Source: Alphaproteobacteria bacterium MedPE-SWcel | GTDB lineage: Bacteria; Pseudomonadota; Alphaproteobacteria; Rhodobacterales; Rhodobacteraceae | Assembly (NCBI GenBank): GCA_001874255.1 | Contig: MPDC01000021.1 | Span: 1 to 64,000 of the forward strand | Reading direction: 5' to 3' | DNA length: 64,000 nt | Shown here: positions 54,301 through 63,960 of the stretch, piece by piece | Layout of the letters: each line of letters begins with the position of its first letter | Numbering within the stretch: the stretch's first letter is position 1 | Position numbers and translations under genes: made by a program | The notes under the pieces: model-generated | Databases searched by the model: none | What the model saw: only the letters and a program-made list of their open reading frames with translations | What the model was told of the DNA's origin: nothing

Positions 54301-56868
54301 TTATCCGGTGGCTTTCAGCCTGTGTGCAATGGCCTGCAGGATCACACAGTTTGTGTTGAGGTCACTATAGGCCGACGTCGGCTGACCGGATTTCACGAAT
54401 ATACTGGACGCATATCCATTGCGCGTCTTCGCGGTGTTGCGAACATAGGCCCGCAGCAGTTCCGAATAGTCGTGCGGCTTGTAGGCGGACCACAGGAATG
54501 CCGCCTTGCTGCTGACCACCAGGTTTTCTTCGACAAATGCGCGGGTGCGGTATTCTGGTTCCAGATCAACCGAGTCTATGGCCCAGATGCGTGGCGCGGC
54601 ATCCAGTTGCAGCCCCTGATACAGAAACCAGGGGCTTTTGTTGATCGCCCCCTCGGACACACAAATGAGACGACCTGTTTCGTTGTAATCTTCCAGTTGC
54701 GCAGAAAACAAGACATCCGCCAGATAGGCGCTTTCCGGCGACATTCCCAGTTCCATCGCTTCCAGCAACAGAGGCTCTGCGCCGAAGGGGCCAATCCGTG
54801 ACGCCGCTTCCAGCAGCGCCATCTGCCCATCCGCCTCTGATCGTCCGGCCAGGACCTCGTAGGGCGATTTCACCTGTAGGCCCCAGCGCCGAAAGGCACG
54901 GGCGGCATAGTGCGCACTATGAGAAATATAGGTGCTCTTCAGATCCCCCTCCAGAACCGAGTATATTTCCCCGCCCTTGATGATTTTCTTGAAATCATAG
55001 GAGGCGACAAGCTCTGTCAGACGGTCGCCAAAACCACTGTTGCGGCGCAGATTGTCCAGCGAGGACAACAGACGGCCGGCGTCGCTGCCATCAAAGTCCC
55101 TGTTGCCCCATCGCCTCCGGTCTGTTCTGATCCAGCCCTGAGGCAAGCGCCGGTCATCGGATACGCGCCCGGCAATGTTGGGCAGGATCTTGGAGACTGC
55201 GGTCTCCAGTCCCGTCTCATCAATCAGCCCGATCTGGGAGGCCGCGACCAGAGCGTTGATGTGGCTTCCGACATCCCACATGGTCACCGCCTCAAGCAGC
55301 TCGCCGCCGGGCGCGAAGTTTACCGTCGCAGGACAGAGACCCGTTTCCGGGTTGGTGAATTCCTCCAGATACCGCCAGGCCACGGCCGCATCCTGCAACA
55401 ACTCGTCCCGCACCGCCTCCCCGACCCCGGGTGCTTTTGGCACGATTGCGGGACGGGCTGCCGCCAGGCGCCTTTGGCGCAGGCACATCGGGCTCTCCGG
55501 AGCAATCAGGCGCGTATAGTCGTCAAGGCTGCGAAAAACCGTTATTCCATCCGAAGGCAGGCTTTTCAGATGCTGCGCCAAATCCTGCTGTGCCCGTTCA
55601 TCAACAAAAGCCTCCGGGTGCAGCACGATCAGCTGATCCTTCACCCCGGCAAAAACGGCCGGAAGTGCCTCGCGAAGGAGAGGCGTTTTGATGTCCCGGT
55701 GCGGGACCGTCAGGATGCCGTCCTTGCCAAGCCCGGGGGCGGCTGCGCCCACAGCGGCCCGCACACCGATACCCGGAGCCAGCGGCCGTGCCGTGCGCAC
55801 ATTGGCCAGACGCCCGTCGCCCCCCGGTGCAATCTGTACGGGAATGGCAGTTGGCCACGCCTGATCGGCGCGCGCTCCGAATTGATCTGCGTCGGTCTCC
55901 ACCCATAGCCCGGCATACTCCGGCGGGCCTGAGGATCCCAGATCGGAACCTTGCGTATAGGGGATGTTCAGCCGCTCTAGCGTGGACTGCAATCCAGTAT
56001 AGGCCCAACGCTCCGGACCGGAGAGCGCCATTGGATCGACCAGATGCAGGCAAATGACCCGCTGGAACTGATAGGCGTCCCGCAGCTGCAAGTCATAGAC
56101 CTGCAAGAGTGACCGCTCGCCTTCCAGCTCTTGCTGTGACAGGGCCTCCGCAAAGCGCTCTGCTGCGGCTTCGGCCTCAGCGAGGGGCATTTTCCCGAAT
56201 GCCGCTGCTGACATGTAGTAGACCGTTTGCGTACCGGGGGCGCTCGGTCCGGTCGTCGGCGGCACGCGTATATCACACAGGGTGCCGCCAAACAGCCGCG
56301 CAACCCCATTGTCCCAGGTCTCCGACCGCACCTCGCTGCTCCAGGCCGGAAGGCTCAGGACATTGAAAATCCCGGCGGAACGAAGCGCCTCTGGCGACGC
56401 GGGTCGGGGCACGCTGCGGCAGGCCAGCGTCTGCACACGAAGGGGCGCGGGCAAGCTCTCCGCGACCGGAGCCAGCATCCCCTGCAGGGCCTGCACCGCA
56501 TCATGGGCTGCCCGGGCCTGAAAATACTGCGACCGATCTGCGAGGTCCGGCAGAAATGGCGCGATTTCAATGCTGCTGCCGCCGAGCAACAGACCGGACA
56601 GCAACCGGGCAAGAGCACTGTCCGCGCCAAGGGGCCGCCCCGCGCCATCATAAGGCGACACAAGGCAGGTGACGGGAATACTGCGTGCCCCAAAGGCATC
56701 CAGAACTCCGATCAGATGGGAAAACGAGGTCTGCCAATCCACATGGGCTATGACAGGATAGCCCTGCGGCGCAACCGCACCGCGAAACCCCTGCGCAAAA
56801 GCGCGGACCGGGACCACAGTTGCCCCGGCGCCCGCCACGATTGTCTTCAGAAAGCCTCTGCGTTTCAT
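54301..56868 (-). CDS. Exported DUF3131 protein, polysaccharide-locus partner
   Basis: This 855-residue protein has a twin-arginine-like signal (MKRRGFLKTIVAGAG). The N-terminal half resembles a divergent deacetylase-type barrel (PVIAHVDWQTSFSHLIGVLD and following). The C-terminal half (from about 490) is a DUF3131 domain, an alpha-helical glucoamylase-like fold, with AWRYLEEFTNPETGLCP and MWDVGSHINALVAA. It overlaps the glycosyltransferase gene by ATGA, so the two products likely act together in making or trimming an exopolysaccharide. The frame runs about 155 codons further upstream inside the glycosyltransferase gene; that part is not real. No enzyme activity is established for the family that I can name. 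The 246 bp after it hold no gene that I can see. Confidence 0.82.
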   Translation of the reverse strand: MKRRGFLKTIVAGAGATVVPVRAFAQGFRGAVAPQGYPVIAHVDWQTSFSHLIGVLDAFGARSIPVTCLVSPYDGAGRPLGADSALARLLSGLLLGGSSIEIAPFLPDLADRSQYFQARAAHDAVQALQGMLAPVAESLPAPLRVQTLACRSVPRPASPEALRSAGIFNVLSLPAWSSEVRSETWDNGVARLFGGTLCDIRVPPTTGPSAPGTQTVYYMSAAAFGKMPLAEAEAAAERFAEALSQQELEGERSLLQVYDLQLRDAYQFQRVICLHLVDPMALSGPERWAYTGLQSTLERLNIPYTQGSDLGSSGPPEYAGLWVETDADQFGARADQAWPTAIPVQIAPGGDGRLANVRTARPLAPGIGVRAAVGAAAPGLGKDGILTVPHRDIKTPLLREALPAVFAGVKDQLIVLHPEAFVDERAQQDLAQHLKSLPSDGITVFRSLDDYTRLIAPESPMCLRQRRLAAARPAIVPKAPGVGEAVRDELLQDAAVAWRYLEEFTNPETGLCPATVNFAPGGELLEAVTMWDVGSHINALVAASQIGLIDETGLETAVSKILPNIAGRVSDDRRLPQGWIRTDRRRWGNRDFDGSDAGRLLSSLDNLRRNSGFGDRLTELVASYDFKKIIKGGEIYSVLEGDLKSTYISHSAHYAARAFRRWGLQVKSPYEVLAGRSEADGQMALLEAASRIGPFGAEPLLLEAMELGMSPESAYLADVLFSAQLEDYNETGRLICVSEGAINKSPWFLYQGLQLDAAPRIWAIDSVDLEPEYRTRAFVEENLVVSSKAAFLWSAYKPHDYSELLRAYVRNTAKTRNGYASSIFVKSGQPTSAYSDLNTNCVILQAIAHRLKATG

Positions 56869-59800
56869 ATACGCGCCGTGACCAGGCTGTAGTCCCGTCC
56901 CTGCCGCTTCAGCGCGCCCCAGCTTGCCAGACGCCCGGTCGCGGCGCGCAAAACCGCCCGAATGACCGAATAGTAAAGCAGCGGACGGTAGAACACCCGT
57001 TGCACCGGATAGAGCAGCAACGACCAGAGACTTTCGTCTTCGTCCCGGGCCAGCGCGAAGGCCGCGATCAGGAACTCCAGCGCAGGCAGTGTGAAGTAGG
57101 CCCACAGATATTGCGCTGACTGGGTGCCGATATTGCTGCCGATTTCGCCCGGACCACCTGCCATGACCAGTTTGTAGAGCATGATCGCGACGAACAGATC
57201 CGCAATGGGCGCAAGCAGCGGAAACAGATACCCGAAGATGAACATGTCGGGGATGGAGAACAGGCCGATCATCCGTCCTTGGAATATGGAACCTTTGTGT
57301 TTCCATGCGCTCTGGAACATGCCGAAAGACCACCGCAGGCGCTGCTTCAGCAACTGGCCAACCTGTTCGGGGACTTCCGTGTAGGCCCGGGCACGCGGTT
57401 CGTAGACGATCCGGTAGCCGGCCCGGTTGACCTGAATGGTCAGATCCGCGTCTTCGGTCAAGGTGGCATCGCTATAAAGCCCGGCCTTGCGCAATGCCGA
57501 GACCCGCCATGCACCAAGCGCCCCGGGGACAACCAGAATGCCATTGACCAGATCAAAGGCCATACGCTCCACATTCTGCGAGGTCGCGTATTCGAAGGCT
57601 TGCATGCGGGTCAACAAATTCACCTTGTTGCCCGCGATGATTTTCCCCGCGACGCCCCCGACCTTCGGGTCATTGAAATGCTTCACAAGCTGAGTGATCG
57701 CGTTGGTCTTGATCTGCGTGTCGGCATCGATGCAAACGACGATATCGGCGTTCACGCCCAGCAAAGCCCTATTCAACGCGCTCCACTTTCCCTGATTGGG
57801 CTGTGAGATCAGGCGCACATCCTGTTTGTGGCTGAATTTGAAGACTTCGTTCAATGTATTGTCGGTGGACCCGTCGTCCACGACAATGATTTCGATGTTC
57901 TTGTAGTCACTGGCCCGCACGCTTTCGATACAGGCGTGGATGACCTCTTCTTCATTGTGTGCCGGGATGATCACGGCCACCCGCGGCGAGACCAAAGTGA
58001 CCGCCTGGCGCCCCTTCCAATTGAGAACCGCGAGAACCAGTATGAAAACCGAGCGGATCACGCCGATGGCCAGTGTGACCCAGAACAAGGTCACAACAAA
58101 GGTTTTTGCACCGGCGACCGCCGAGAAGGACACGCGGTCAAAGGTCTGGTGCCCGCCTTCCGCAACCGGCATCAGATCTGCACGGTTGGTGCCCAGCAAG
58201 TCTGCCATGGTCGTGAAACTATAGCCCCGCGCGCGCAATTCCGAGATGATCATCGGAACCGCAGCCACGGATGCTTCGCGATTCAGGCCGCCGTCATGCA
58301 GCAAGATCACATTTCCCGCGCCGCGCTCGACCTCCCCGACCACGAAATCGGTGATCTGCCGGCTGCTCCACCCCTCCCAGTCCCGCGGGACGATATCCAT
58401 TCCGGCGATACGGAAGCCGCGCGCCTCTGCCGCCTCAAGCGGCCTTACGCGATCGGCACTGATCGGCCCGCCGCTGCGCTGGAACGGCTCACGGTAGATG
58501 GAGGTCTCGCGGCCGGCCGCCCCTGCAATGATCTTGTCCAGCAAGCTGAATTCCAGATCCAGCCGTGTCTTGGAAATCTGATCCATGCGCGGGTGTGAAA
58601 AACTATGGGCCCCGATTTCATGCCCTTCATCGATCACCCGTTTCAGAAGGTCGGGCGCATCCATGATGCTTTTGCCGGTCACAAAGAAGGCCGCAGGCGT
58701 CTGCGTTGCCTTCAGACTGTCGAGCACCTGCGCCGTATTGGTCGGGTGCGGCCCGTCGTCGAAACTCAAGACCACCTTGCGCCCGGTCGGTTTCCCGTAA
58801 CGCTCCATCCTGTAGGGACGCGGCATGAGGTCATAGACCTGAGACGTCACGCGCCCCGTCTCAGCATCAAAACGCACCTGTCGGATACCCGGGGACTGTC
58901 GCGCTCCGACCCGCAGGAAAGCACCTTCTCCACGGTAGCCGACGAAATTGTCGAGCTGAACGACGGCCAGATCCGCGCTCAATTCATCCTGTGTCAGCTG
59001 CTGCCCGCGCAGCACGGTCCAGACCCCCGGATCCTCCTGCCCCAGGGACCACACGCCGATGCGTGAAATCCCGAGAGAGGAGAGAGCCGTGATTTGATTG
59101 TGCAGCGTGGCGGCATCCTGCAGCCAGATCTTGTGGGTCAGCCCCCCGGAGTCCTGAAAGGCGCTGAAACTGCCCGAAGTCTTTTCGCTGAACCGAACGG
59201 TGGCCCCGGCCTCTGCGATCTTGTCCATCGCCAGGGCATAGGGCAGCACAGTAGGAAGAGGTGCGCCCGACACCCACTCTACGGCAAAATTTCCAAGTGC
59301 CGCGACCAGCTTGTCGTGCCCCAGCGCCTCGGCCGCGAGCCTGGCTGTTTCAATGAACCAAGCGTCCGGAGCCATTGGACCGGGCGCGGTCCCCACCCAA
59401 GGCTCACTGAACATCTTCAGGATGACCTTGTCAAAAAGCGCCATGCTGTCGGCGTCTTGCCACAAGCTTTGGGTCGCACTCAGAATGATGCAGCTCTGCA
59501 GGCCTGCCCCATCGAACCCGGCGGACAGGGCAGTCAGAAACGGGCGCAGCCCTGGCAGGTCAGCGGAGCTCAACTCCATGATTTCGATACAGGCGCCCTG
59601 CGAATAGAGCGGCTGCAACTGTGCGACCAATCCCGCGACAATGTTCGGTCCCTCGGCGCCGAGATTGGCGAAGAAACCCGGTTTGTCCGCGCCGGGATCG
59701 AGCGTGACAGTTGGCATCAGCTCCGGAACCATACGCGATGTTCTGCGAAATTCCTCTACCGCCATCCGCGTGTAGTGGTTTTCCATGGTGGTCACGGAGG

Positions 59801-60278
59801 TCGCCCCATCCCATGTGATCCGAAACCACTCCGGCACCAGAACGCCGATCGTGTTGCAGCTGTCCTTCAGAGACAGATGAGCCCAGTCGAAGGACGTCGG
59901 CAAATGGGCGAAGACCACATCGTTGGTCGGATCCGCCATTGCCGTCAGATAGGGTTGTCTGGGCTGTTCGCACCCGGCGCTGCTCTCCAGTTGTGGCTGG
60001 AGTGAGGCGAGCCTCAGGTTTTTCATCGGCTGCGATGCAGGCGTCTGGCGCACCACAGCCCGGCTTTCGCCGCCCCAATACTGGCTCAGGTCACTATAGG
60101 CCGTCTGCCACGATACCGCCCCATTGAGGAAGAGCACCAACCACAGGCAAAGACCCAGAGCCAGCACGCAGATCCCCCTCCTGAGCCTGCGCGCGCGCAA
60201 CTGCCGCGGATCGGCAAAGACCTTTACCGCATTCCGGCCGGACGTCAGGTTTTCATAGTGGAATGCAAATCTGTTCAC
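56865..60278 (-). CDS. Trifunctional membrane glycosyltransferase / polysaccharide deacetylase
   Basis: The 1137 residues comprise a membrane helix (about 37-57), a GH18-like barrel (about 95-440), a NodB deacetylase domain (about 495-690), a further helix and a family-2 processive glycosyltransferase with C-terminal membrane helices. NodB motifs are intact: SFDDGPH (about 506), HSFSHP, REPFQ and LLHDGG. The transferase has DDGST (about 802), DADT (about 851), TEDAD (about 939) and QRLRW (about 977), as in NAG, hyaluronan and cellulose synthases. The likely product is a partly deacetylated N-acetylhexosamine polymer. In the GH18-like domain the catalytic IDFE is replaced (IEIM), so it may only bind. 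The GTG at 60276-60278 has CGGGGA upstream; a TTG six codons earlier lacks one. Confidence 0.88.
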   Translation of the reverse strand: MNRFAFHYENLTSGRNAVKVFADPRQLRARRLRRGICVLALGLCLWLVLFLNGAVSWQTAYSDLSQYWGGESRAVVRQTPASQPMKNLRLASLQPQLESSAGCEQPRQPYLTAMADPTNDVVFAHLPTSFDWAHLSLKDSCNTIGVLVPEWFRITWDGATSVTTMENHYTRMAVEEFRRTSRMVPELMPTVTLDPGADKPGFFANLGAEGPNIVAGLVAQLQPLYSQGACIEIMELSSADLPGLRPFLTALSAGFDGAGLQSCIILSATQSLWQDADSMALFDKVILKMFSEPWVGTAPGPMAPDAWFIETARLAAEALGHDKLVAALGNFAVEWVSGAPLPTVLPYALAMDKIAEAGATVRFSEKTSGSFSAFQDSGGLTHKIWLQDAATLHNQITALSSLGISRIGVWSLGQEDPGVWTVLRGQQLTQDELSADLAVVQLDNFVGYRGEGAFLRVGARQSPGIRQVRFDAETGRVTSQVYDLMPRPYRMERYGKPTGRKVVLSFDDGPHPTNTAQVLDSLKATQTPAAFFVTGKSIMDAPDLLKRVIDEGHEIGAHSFSHPRMDQISKTRLDLEFSLLDKIIAGAAGRETSIYREPFQRSGGPISADRVRPLEAAEARGFRIAGMDIVPRDWEGWSSRQITDFVVGEVERGAGNVILLHDGGLNREASVAAVPMIISELRARGYSFTTMADLLGTNRADLMPVAEGGHQTFDRVSFSAVAGAKTFVVTLFWVTLAIGVIRSVFILVLAVLNWKGRQAVTLVSPRVAVIIPAHNEEEVIHACIESVRASDYKNIEIIVVDDGSTDNTLNEVFKFSHKQDVRLISQPNQGKWSALNRALLGVNADIVVCIDADTQIKTNAITQLVKHFNDPKVGGVAGKIIAGNKVNLLTRMQAFEYATSQNVERMAFDLVNGILVVPGALGAWRVSALRKAGLYSDATLTEDADLTIQVNRAGYRIVYEPRARAYTEVPEQVGQLLKQRLRWSFGMFQSAWKHKGSIFQGRMIGLFSIPDMFIFGYLFPLLAPIADLFVAIMLYKLVMAGGPGEIGSNIGTQSAQYLWAYFTLPALEFLIAAFALARDEDESLWSLLLYPVQRVFYRPLLYYSVIRAVLRAATGRLASWGALKRQGRDYSLVTARI

Positions 60279-60834
60279 AGGGATGTGTCCCCGCAATGCA
60301 TTGATATCACGATCAAATGAGACGAGACAATTCTCGTCGGAGATATGGTTTCAACTATAACAGGCACGGTTCCCTCGAACCCGGTGCAAGCTCCAGTCAA
60401 TCTTCCGACATACCGAAAACGAGGTCCCCACCCCTCACGGACACGCCAGCTCTGAAGCCCCAATGGGTTAGGTGGCAGAATCCCGCCTGCGGGAGCCTTT
60501 GTCAAAATCTTCTTAATTTTTAGTCCAAAACTCTACAAATTTTAGACAAATTTCGGTATCAATATACCTGCTACGGCGCTGATTGTGCACCAATCGGAAT
60601 TTAACAGCCGAACAGGCCCCTCATCGTGACGCTTGATTCGCCATTTTCCCCTTGCCAAGCGTCCGCAAATCAGCGCGGCAGCGCGGCTTTGATGATAGAT
60701 CGGGGGATGGTAGATCGGGGGGTGGTAGATCCGGGAATGGTCGATCCGGGAACGATGGCGATCCCGGAAGGTGACAGCCAGATTGGAAACCTCAGCGCGC
60801 CGGAGCCTCATACAGGGGACTCGCGGCGAGAGTG
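60279..60834. other. 556-bp intergenic region with AT-rich patch
   Basis: I see no convincing gene. The stretch 60500-60560 is markedly AT-rich relative to its surroundings and may hold the promoter of the glycosyltransferase operon. A small hairpin (TCCCGC-CT-GCGGGA, near 60480-60493) precedes it. The tandem repeat listed separately lies in the right half, just past the end of the 1041-residue protein gene. Confidence 0.5.
60696..60755. repeat. 15-bp tandem repeat, four copies
   Basis: Units start at 60696, 60711, 60726 and 60741 with the pattern TAGATCGGGGGATGG; the third and fourth have CCGGGAA in place of CGGGGGA. The array is intergenic. It has the same unit length and copy number as the array at 860-919, but a different unit. 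Confidence 0.85.
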
Positions 60835-63800
60835 TCAGGGCAGAGCGATCTGTTCAGGATATTTCTTGATCAACTCGACATTCTTTCGGGCGCCCGCAGC
60901 CTGGGCACGGGCCATGACAGCGACCGTCTTGCTGACCGCCTGCATTCCCTCATGCACAGTCACCCCCGAGCCCGCAGCCAATGGGCGATAGGCACCAGCT
61001 GCCGCGTCAAGGCGTTCAAGAAGATCAACCGCAGTGGACAGATTGGAAGCCAGAGCGGCGAGGTCCTGCGTGAGCGCATTCGCCGCGGGTTCCTGATCCT
61101 CGGGCGTCACACTGTCAGTCTGGCGCGCGGTCTCAAACAGCTCCGGTTTCTGCCACTCCTCGAGTTTAGTCAGTTCCACGAGGCACCGGTCAATTGCCGG
61201 TGTAGTCATGCTGTCCGTATCGAGCTTTGGCGTGGCCGATTTGGCAGCGGCGGCCTTGAACGCGGTCCAGCTGCTGATCGTCAGGGACGGCTTGCCGGGA
61301 TGCCAGTTGCCGTCCATCTTCTTTTCGACACCGAGCACCGTCGGGTCGTCCTTCAGTTCATTTTCAAGATACGCAATCAGCTTGACACAGATGTCCTTGT
61401 CGTTCTTGAACGCCTCGACCGAGAGACCGGAAATCCGCAGGGCATTCTGGGCCGAGGCATCGCCCATGATCGATGCACCATAGGCGATACAACATTTCGC
61501 CAGGGTCGAGTTCAATCGCAGCGCCGCGCGAGCTGCCTTGCGGTTGCCGGGATTGTCCCGCGCCTTCAGATAGGCCGACCAACCGTTCTTGATTGCAACC
61601 TCAGTGTGCATCTTGAAGCCGAACTCAACCACGGCAGAGGCCATCTTGTTGGTGCTGGCAACGATCGAAGAGACCCCGGTCGGGTCAAAGAGCTTGGCCG
61701 CCTCAGCGCCCAGCGCGACAGAATCAAAAGCCACCTGTATCCGCGCGTGATTGAGGTGAATATAGCAGTTTCCGAGGGTCTGCTCGATCGCAGGTGCAGT
61801 CCCCGCCCGAGCCGCGAATGCGGTTCTCATACTGTCCACCCAGGCGTTGTGAACATCTGCGGCCTTCTCCATCTTGACCAGATCCACAACCAGCTTTTGC
61901 AGCATGACCGCAAGGCCCGCACCCGGGACGATTGCCGCGGCAACCCCCAAGGCACCGGCAGTCAGCGTGTTCCAGAACTCCGCCTGTTGCCGAAGCTTGG
62001 CGGTATTGGCCATGGCGCGGTCGATACACTCCTGCGCCCGGACCAGCTCTTCTTCTGTCTTGCCGGTGATATCCGGGTCGGGAAAGGCGTCGGAATACAT
62101 CTCCTCAAACCCGACCAGCTCCGCATCGGCCTCGGCCAGGAGTGCGGCCATGCCTTCGGGCGAGAACGCCGCCTCCAGCTCTTTGCGGGCGATGGCCTCC
62201 TGGCTGAGTGCGATTTCATCCTCGAGATCGCGCCCTACGGATTCCGCTTCGCTTTCGGGTTTCAGCGTCGTCGCCGCTTTGTTCAGATTCGCCAGAGCAG
62301 TGTTCACGCTGCTCATCATTTGAGCCGTACCACTGTCCCGCGCGCGATCAGAGCCGGACTCCGTATAGGCGCGTTTGAAATGGTCCAGTTGCTCAATTTG
62401 CTCAGGCGTCATATCGCCCCTTAGCCCATCGTACATCTCTTCACTGAAACCGATACTGAAGCCCGCAGCCAAGCCATTCATCATGAGAGCGGCAGTTTGA
62501 CCTGCGTTTTTGTCGACGAAAATCGCCTTGCCCAGGGCTTTGACATTCACACCGGAGGTGATGCCAAGTTTCAGCGCGGCGGCGAACTGCTGCTGCGCGG
62601 CAATGTAGTCTTTCCGCTCATCAACCGCATCTTTATAGTCCGCCTCGGAGCCGAAGTCAGATTCGTTCAGGTCAGCATAGGATTTGTTCGCGGAGGCCAC
62701 GATTCCAGTGGCAATCGCATCGCCGAGGCCGGCGATGACTTTCATGATTTCGTCAAATCCGCCCTCGTAATTCCGCTCGTGGAATTTCTGCCCGATGACA
62801 ACGAGCTGCGGCAGAACCTTTGCGCTCTTGAAGGCGGTGCTGATGGCGCCCGTGGTGAACGCGACTTTTGCCTTGGACTGCGCATCTGAAGGATTGGACT
62901 GGCTCGCGGTCATCGCGGCCTGAACCGTCGCCATTGTCATGCTTTCGGCAATCGTCAGCGCCTGAGAAATCGTCTTGGTCCATTTGTCCAGCGGCGCGGC
63001 TTTGGAATGACGGTGTTCTTCGATCAACTCCACCGTCGACAGACCCCCGATCACCACCGCCGTCGCGGCTTTTGCGATCATCTCGTCGGTACCTGCGATG
63101 GCAATCTCCTTGTTGCGCGTAGCAATAAGGTCCCCCAGGCGTTCTTTTTCAGCGGGATCCGTCGCCGCCGATTCCTGTGCCTTGAGTTCGATCAGCTCCT
63201 GCTTCTTGTCGGCGACATCCATCGCGTCTTTTGCCGAGAGCACACCCGCTGTCAGCGTACCGGCGAGCTGCACACTTTCCTTGGCAATTCTCATGCCCAG
63301 CTTGAAATTCTCGCGCCCGGTCGTCGTTGTTGCGGAAAACGCCTCGATCTTCTTTTCATAGAATTCCGCAGCGCCGTTGAATGCGATGGCATGTTCGGAA
63401 AATTTGTCCGGGACGACATTGTCCGGAATAACGCCCGCGCGGACCAGCGGTGTCCAGACCTCCCGCCGTATGTCGTCATCATCGAACAGGGGCATGCCGT
63501 CCGGGCCGATCTGCAGCTCCATCTTGCGTTGCGCTTCCAGTGCCTGCTCATACCCCTGACGCAGTTTTTGCAACGCGACCGGATCAATCGACCGGGTATC
63601 TTCGCCAATATCTTCCTTGGTGTCGATCTCGACATCCACGAGCATCGCCCATTTGCCCAGTTTCGCGTTCTCCAGATCGCCCTGGTTCGCACGCCAGGGG
63701 ATTTGGGTGACATTCTTGTCCTGCGTGCCAAGCAGCTGCCGCCAAGCCTTTGTAATAGCGTGAGGATGATTGTCGTTCGTGATGATCAGCTCCTGACTTT

Positions 63801-63960
63801 CGCCAATCGTGTCGCGAACACTGTCCAGATAATCATCCATCGCCCCGAGGAATTCCTCACGACCGGCCGCGCGTTCCTGTGCAAGCGCATAGGCCGCGTC
63901 ATCAAGGTTCTTTCCGGATACATATTCAACCCAGTCGAATTCAACGCTTGTCAGTGGCAT
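60835..63960 (-). CDS. Large helical protein of unknown function, possible effector
   Basis: I do not recognise this 1041-residue protein. The frame is uninterrupted, with GGGGA 8 nt before the ATG at 63958-63960, so it is a real gene. It has no signal peptide. The first 200 residues are mixed and acidic, with a Trp-rich patch (WRQLLGTQ, IPWRANQGD, LGKWAMLVDVEID). From about 205 on it is alanine-rich and helical, with several Gly/Ala hydrophobic segments: about 231-243, 290-308, 487-503 and a strong one at about 660-692 (LTAGALGVAAAIVPGAGL). Such glycine-zipper-like segments in a large soluble protein recall pore-forming toxins or secretion-system effectors, but this is only an analogy. Its upstream neighbours lie outside the window. 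Confidence 0.75.
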   Translation of the reverse strand: MPLTSVEFDWVEYVSGKNLDDAAYALAQERAAGREEFLGAMDDYLDSVRDTIGESQELIITNDNHPHAITKAWRQLLGTQDKNVTQIPWRANQGDLENAKLGKWAMLVDVEIDTKEDIGEDTRSIDPVALQKLRQGYEQALEAQRKMELQIGPDGMPLFDDDDIRREVWTPLVRAGVIPDNVVPDKFSEHAIAFNGAAEFYEKKIEAFSATTTTGRENFKLGMRIAKESVQLAGTLTAGVLSAKDAMDVADKKQELIELKAQESAATDPAEKERLGDLIATRNKEIAIAGTDEMIAKAATAVVIGGLSTVELIEEHRHSKAAPLDKWTKTISQALTIAESMTMATVQAAMTASQSNPSDAQSKAKVAFTTGAISTAFKSAKVLPQLVVIGQKFHERNYEGGFDEIMKVIAGLGDAIATGIVASANKSYADLNESDFGSEADYKDAVDERKDYIAAQQQFAAALKLGITSGVNVKALGKAIFVDKNAGQTAALMMNGLAAGFSIGFSEEMYDGLRGDMTPEQIEQLDHFKRAYTESGSDRARDSGTAQMMSSVNTALANLNKAATTLKPESEAESVGRDLEDEIALSQEAIARKELEAAFSPEGMAALLAEADAELVGFEEMYSDAFPDPDITGKTEEELVRAQECIDRAMANTAKLRQQAEFWNTLTAGALGVAAAIVPGAGLAVMLQKLVVDLVKMEKAADVHNAWVDSMRTAFAARAGTAPAIEQTLGNCYIHLNHARIQVAFDSVALGAEAAKLFDPTGVSSIVASTNKMASAVVEFGFKMHTEVAIKNGWSAYLKARDNPGNRKAARAALRLNSTLAKCCIAYGASIMGDASAQNALRISGLSVEAFKNDKDICVKLIAYLENELKDDPTVLGVEKKMDGNWHPGKPSLTISSWTAFKAAAAKSATPKLDTDSMTTPAIDRCLVELTKLEEWQKPELFETARQTDSVTPEDQEPAANALTQDLAALASNLSTAVDLLERLDAAAGAYRPLAAGSGVTVHEGMQAVSKTVAVMARAQAAGARKNVELIKKYPEQIALP

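Noticed and set aside
56869-57333. Upstream extension of the DUF3131 frame by about 155 codons
   Set aside because: The extension lies inside the glycosyltransferase gene in another frame. The Tat-type signal at the ATG overlapping the glycosyltransferase stop is clearly the real N-terminus.
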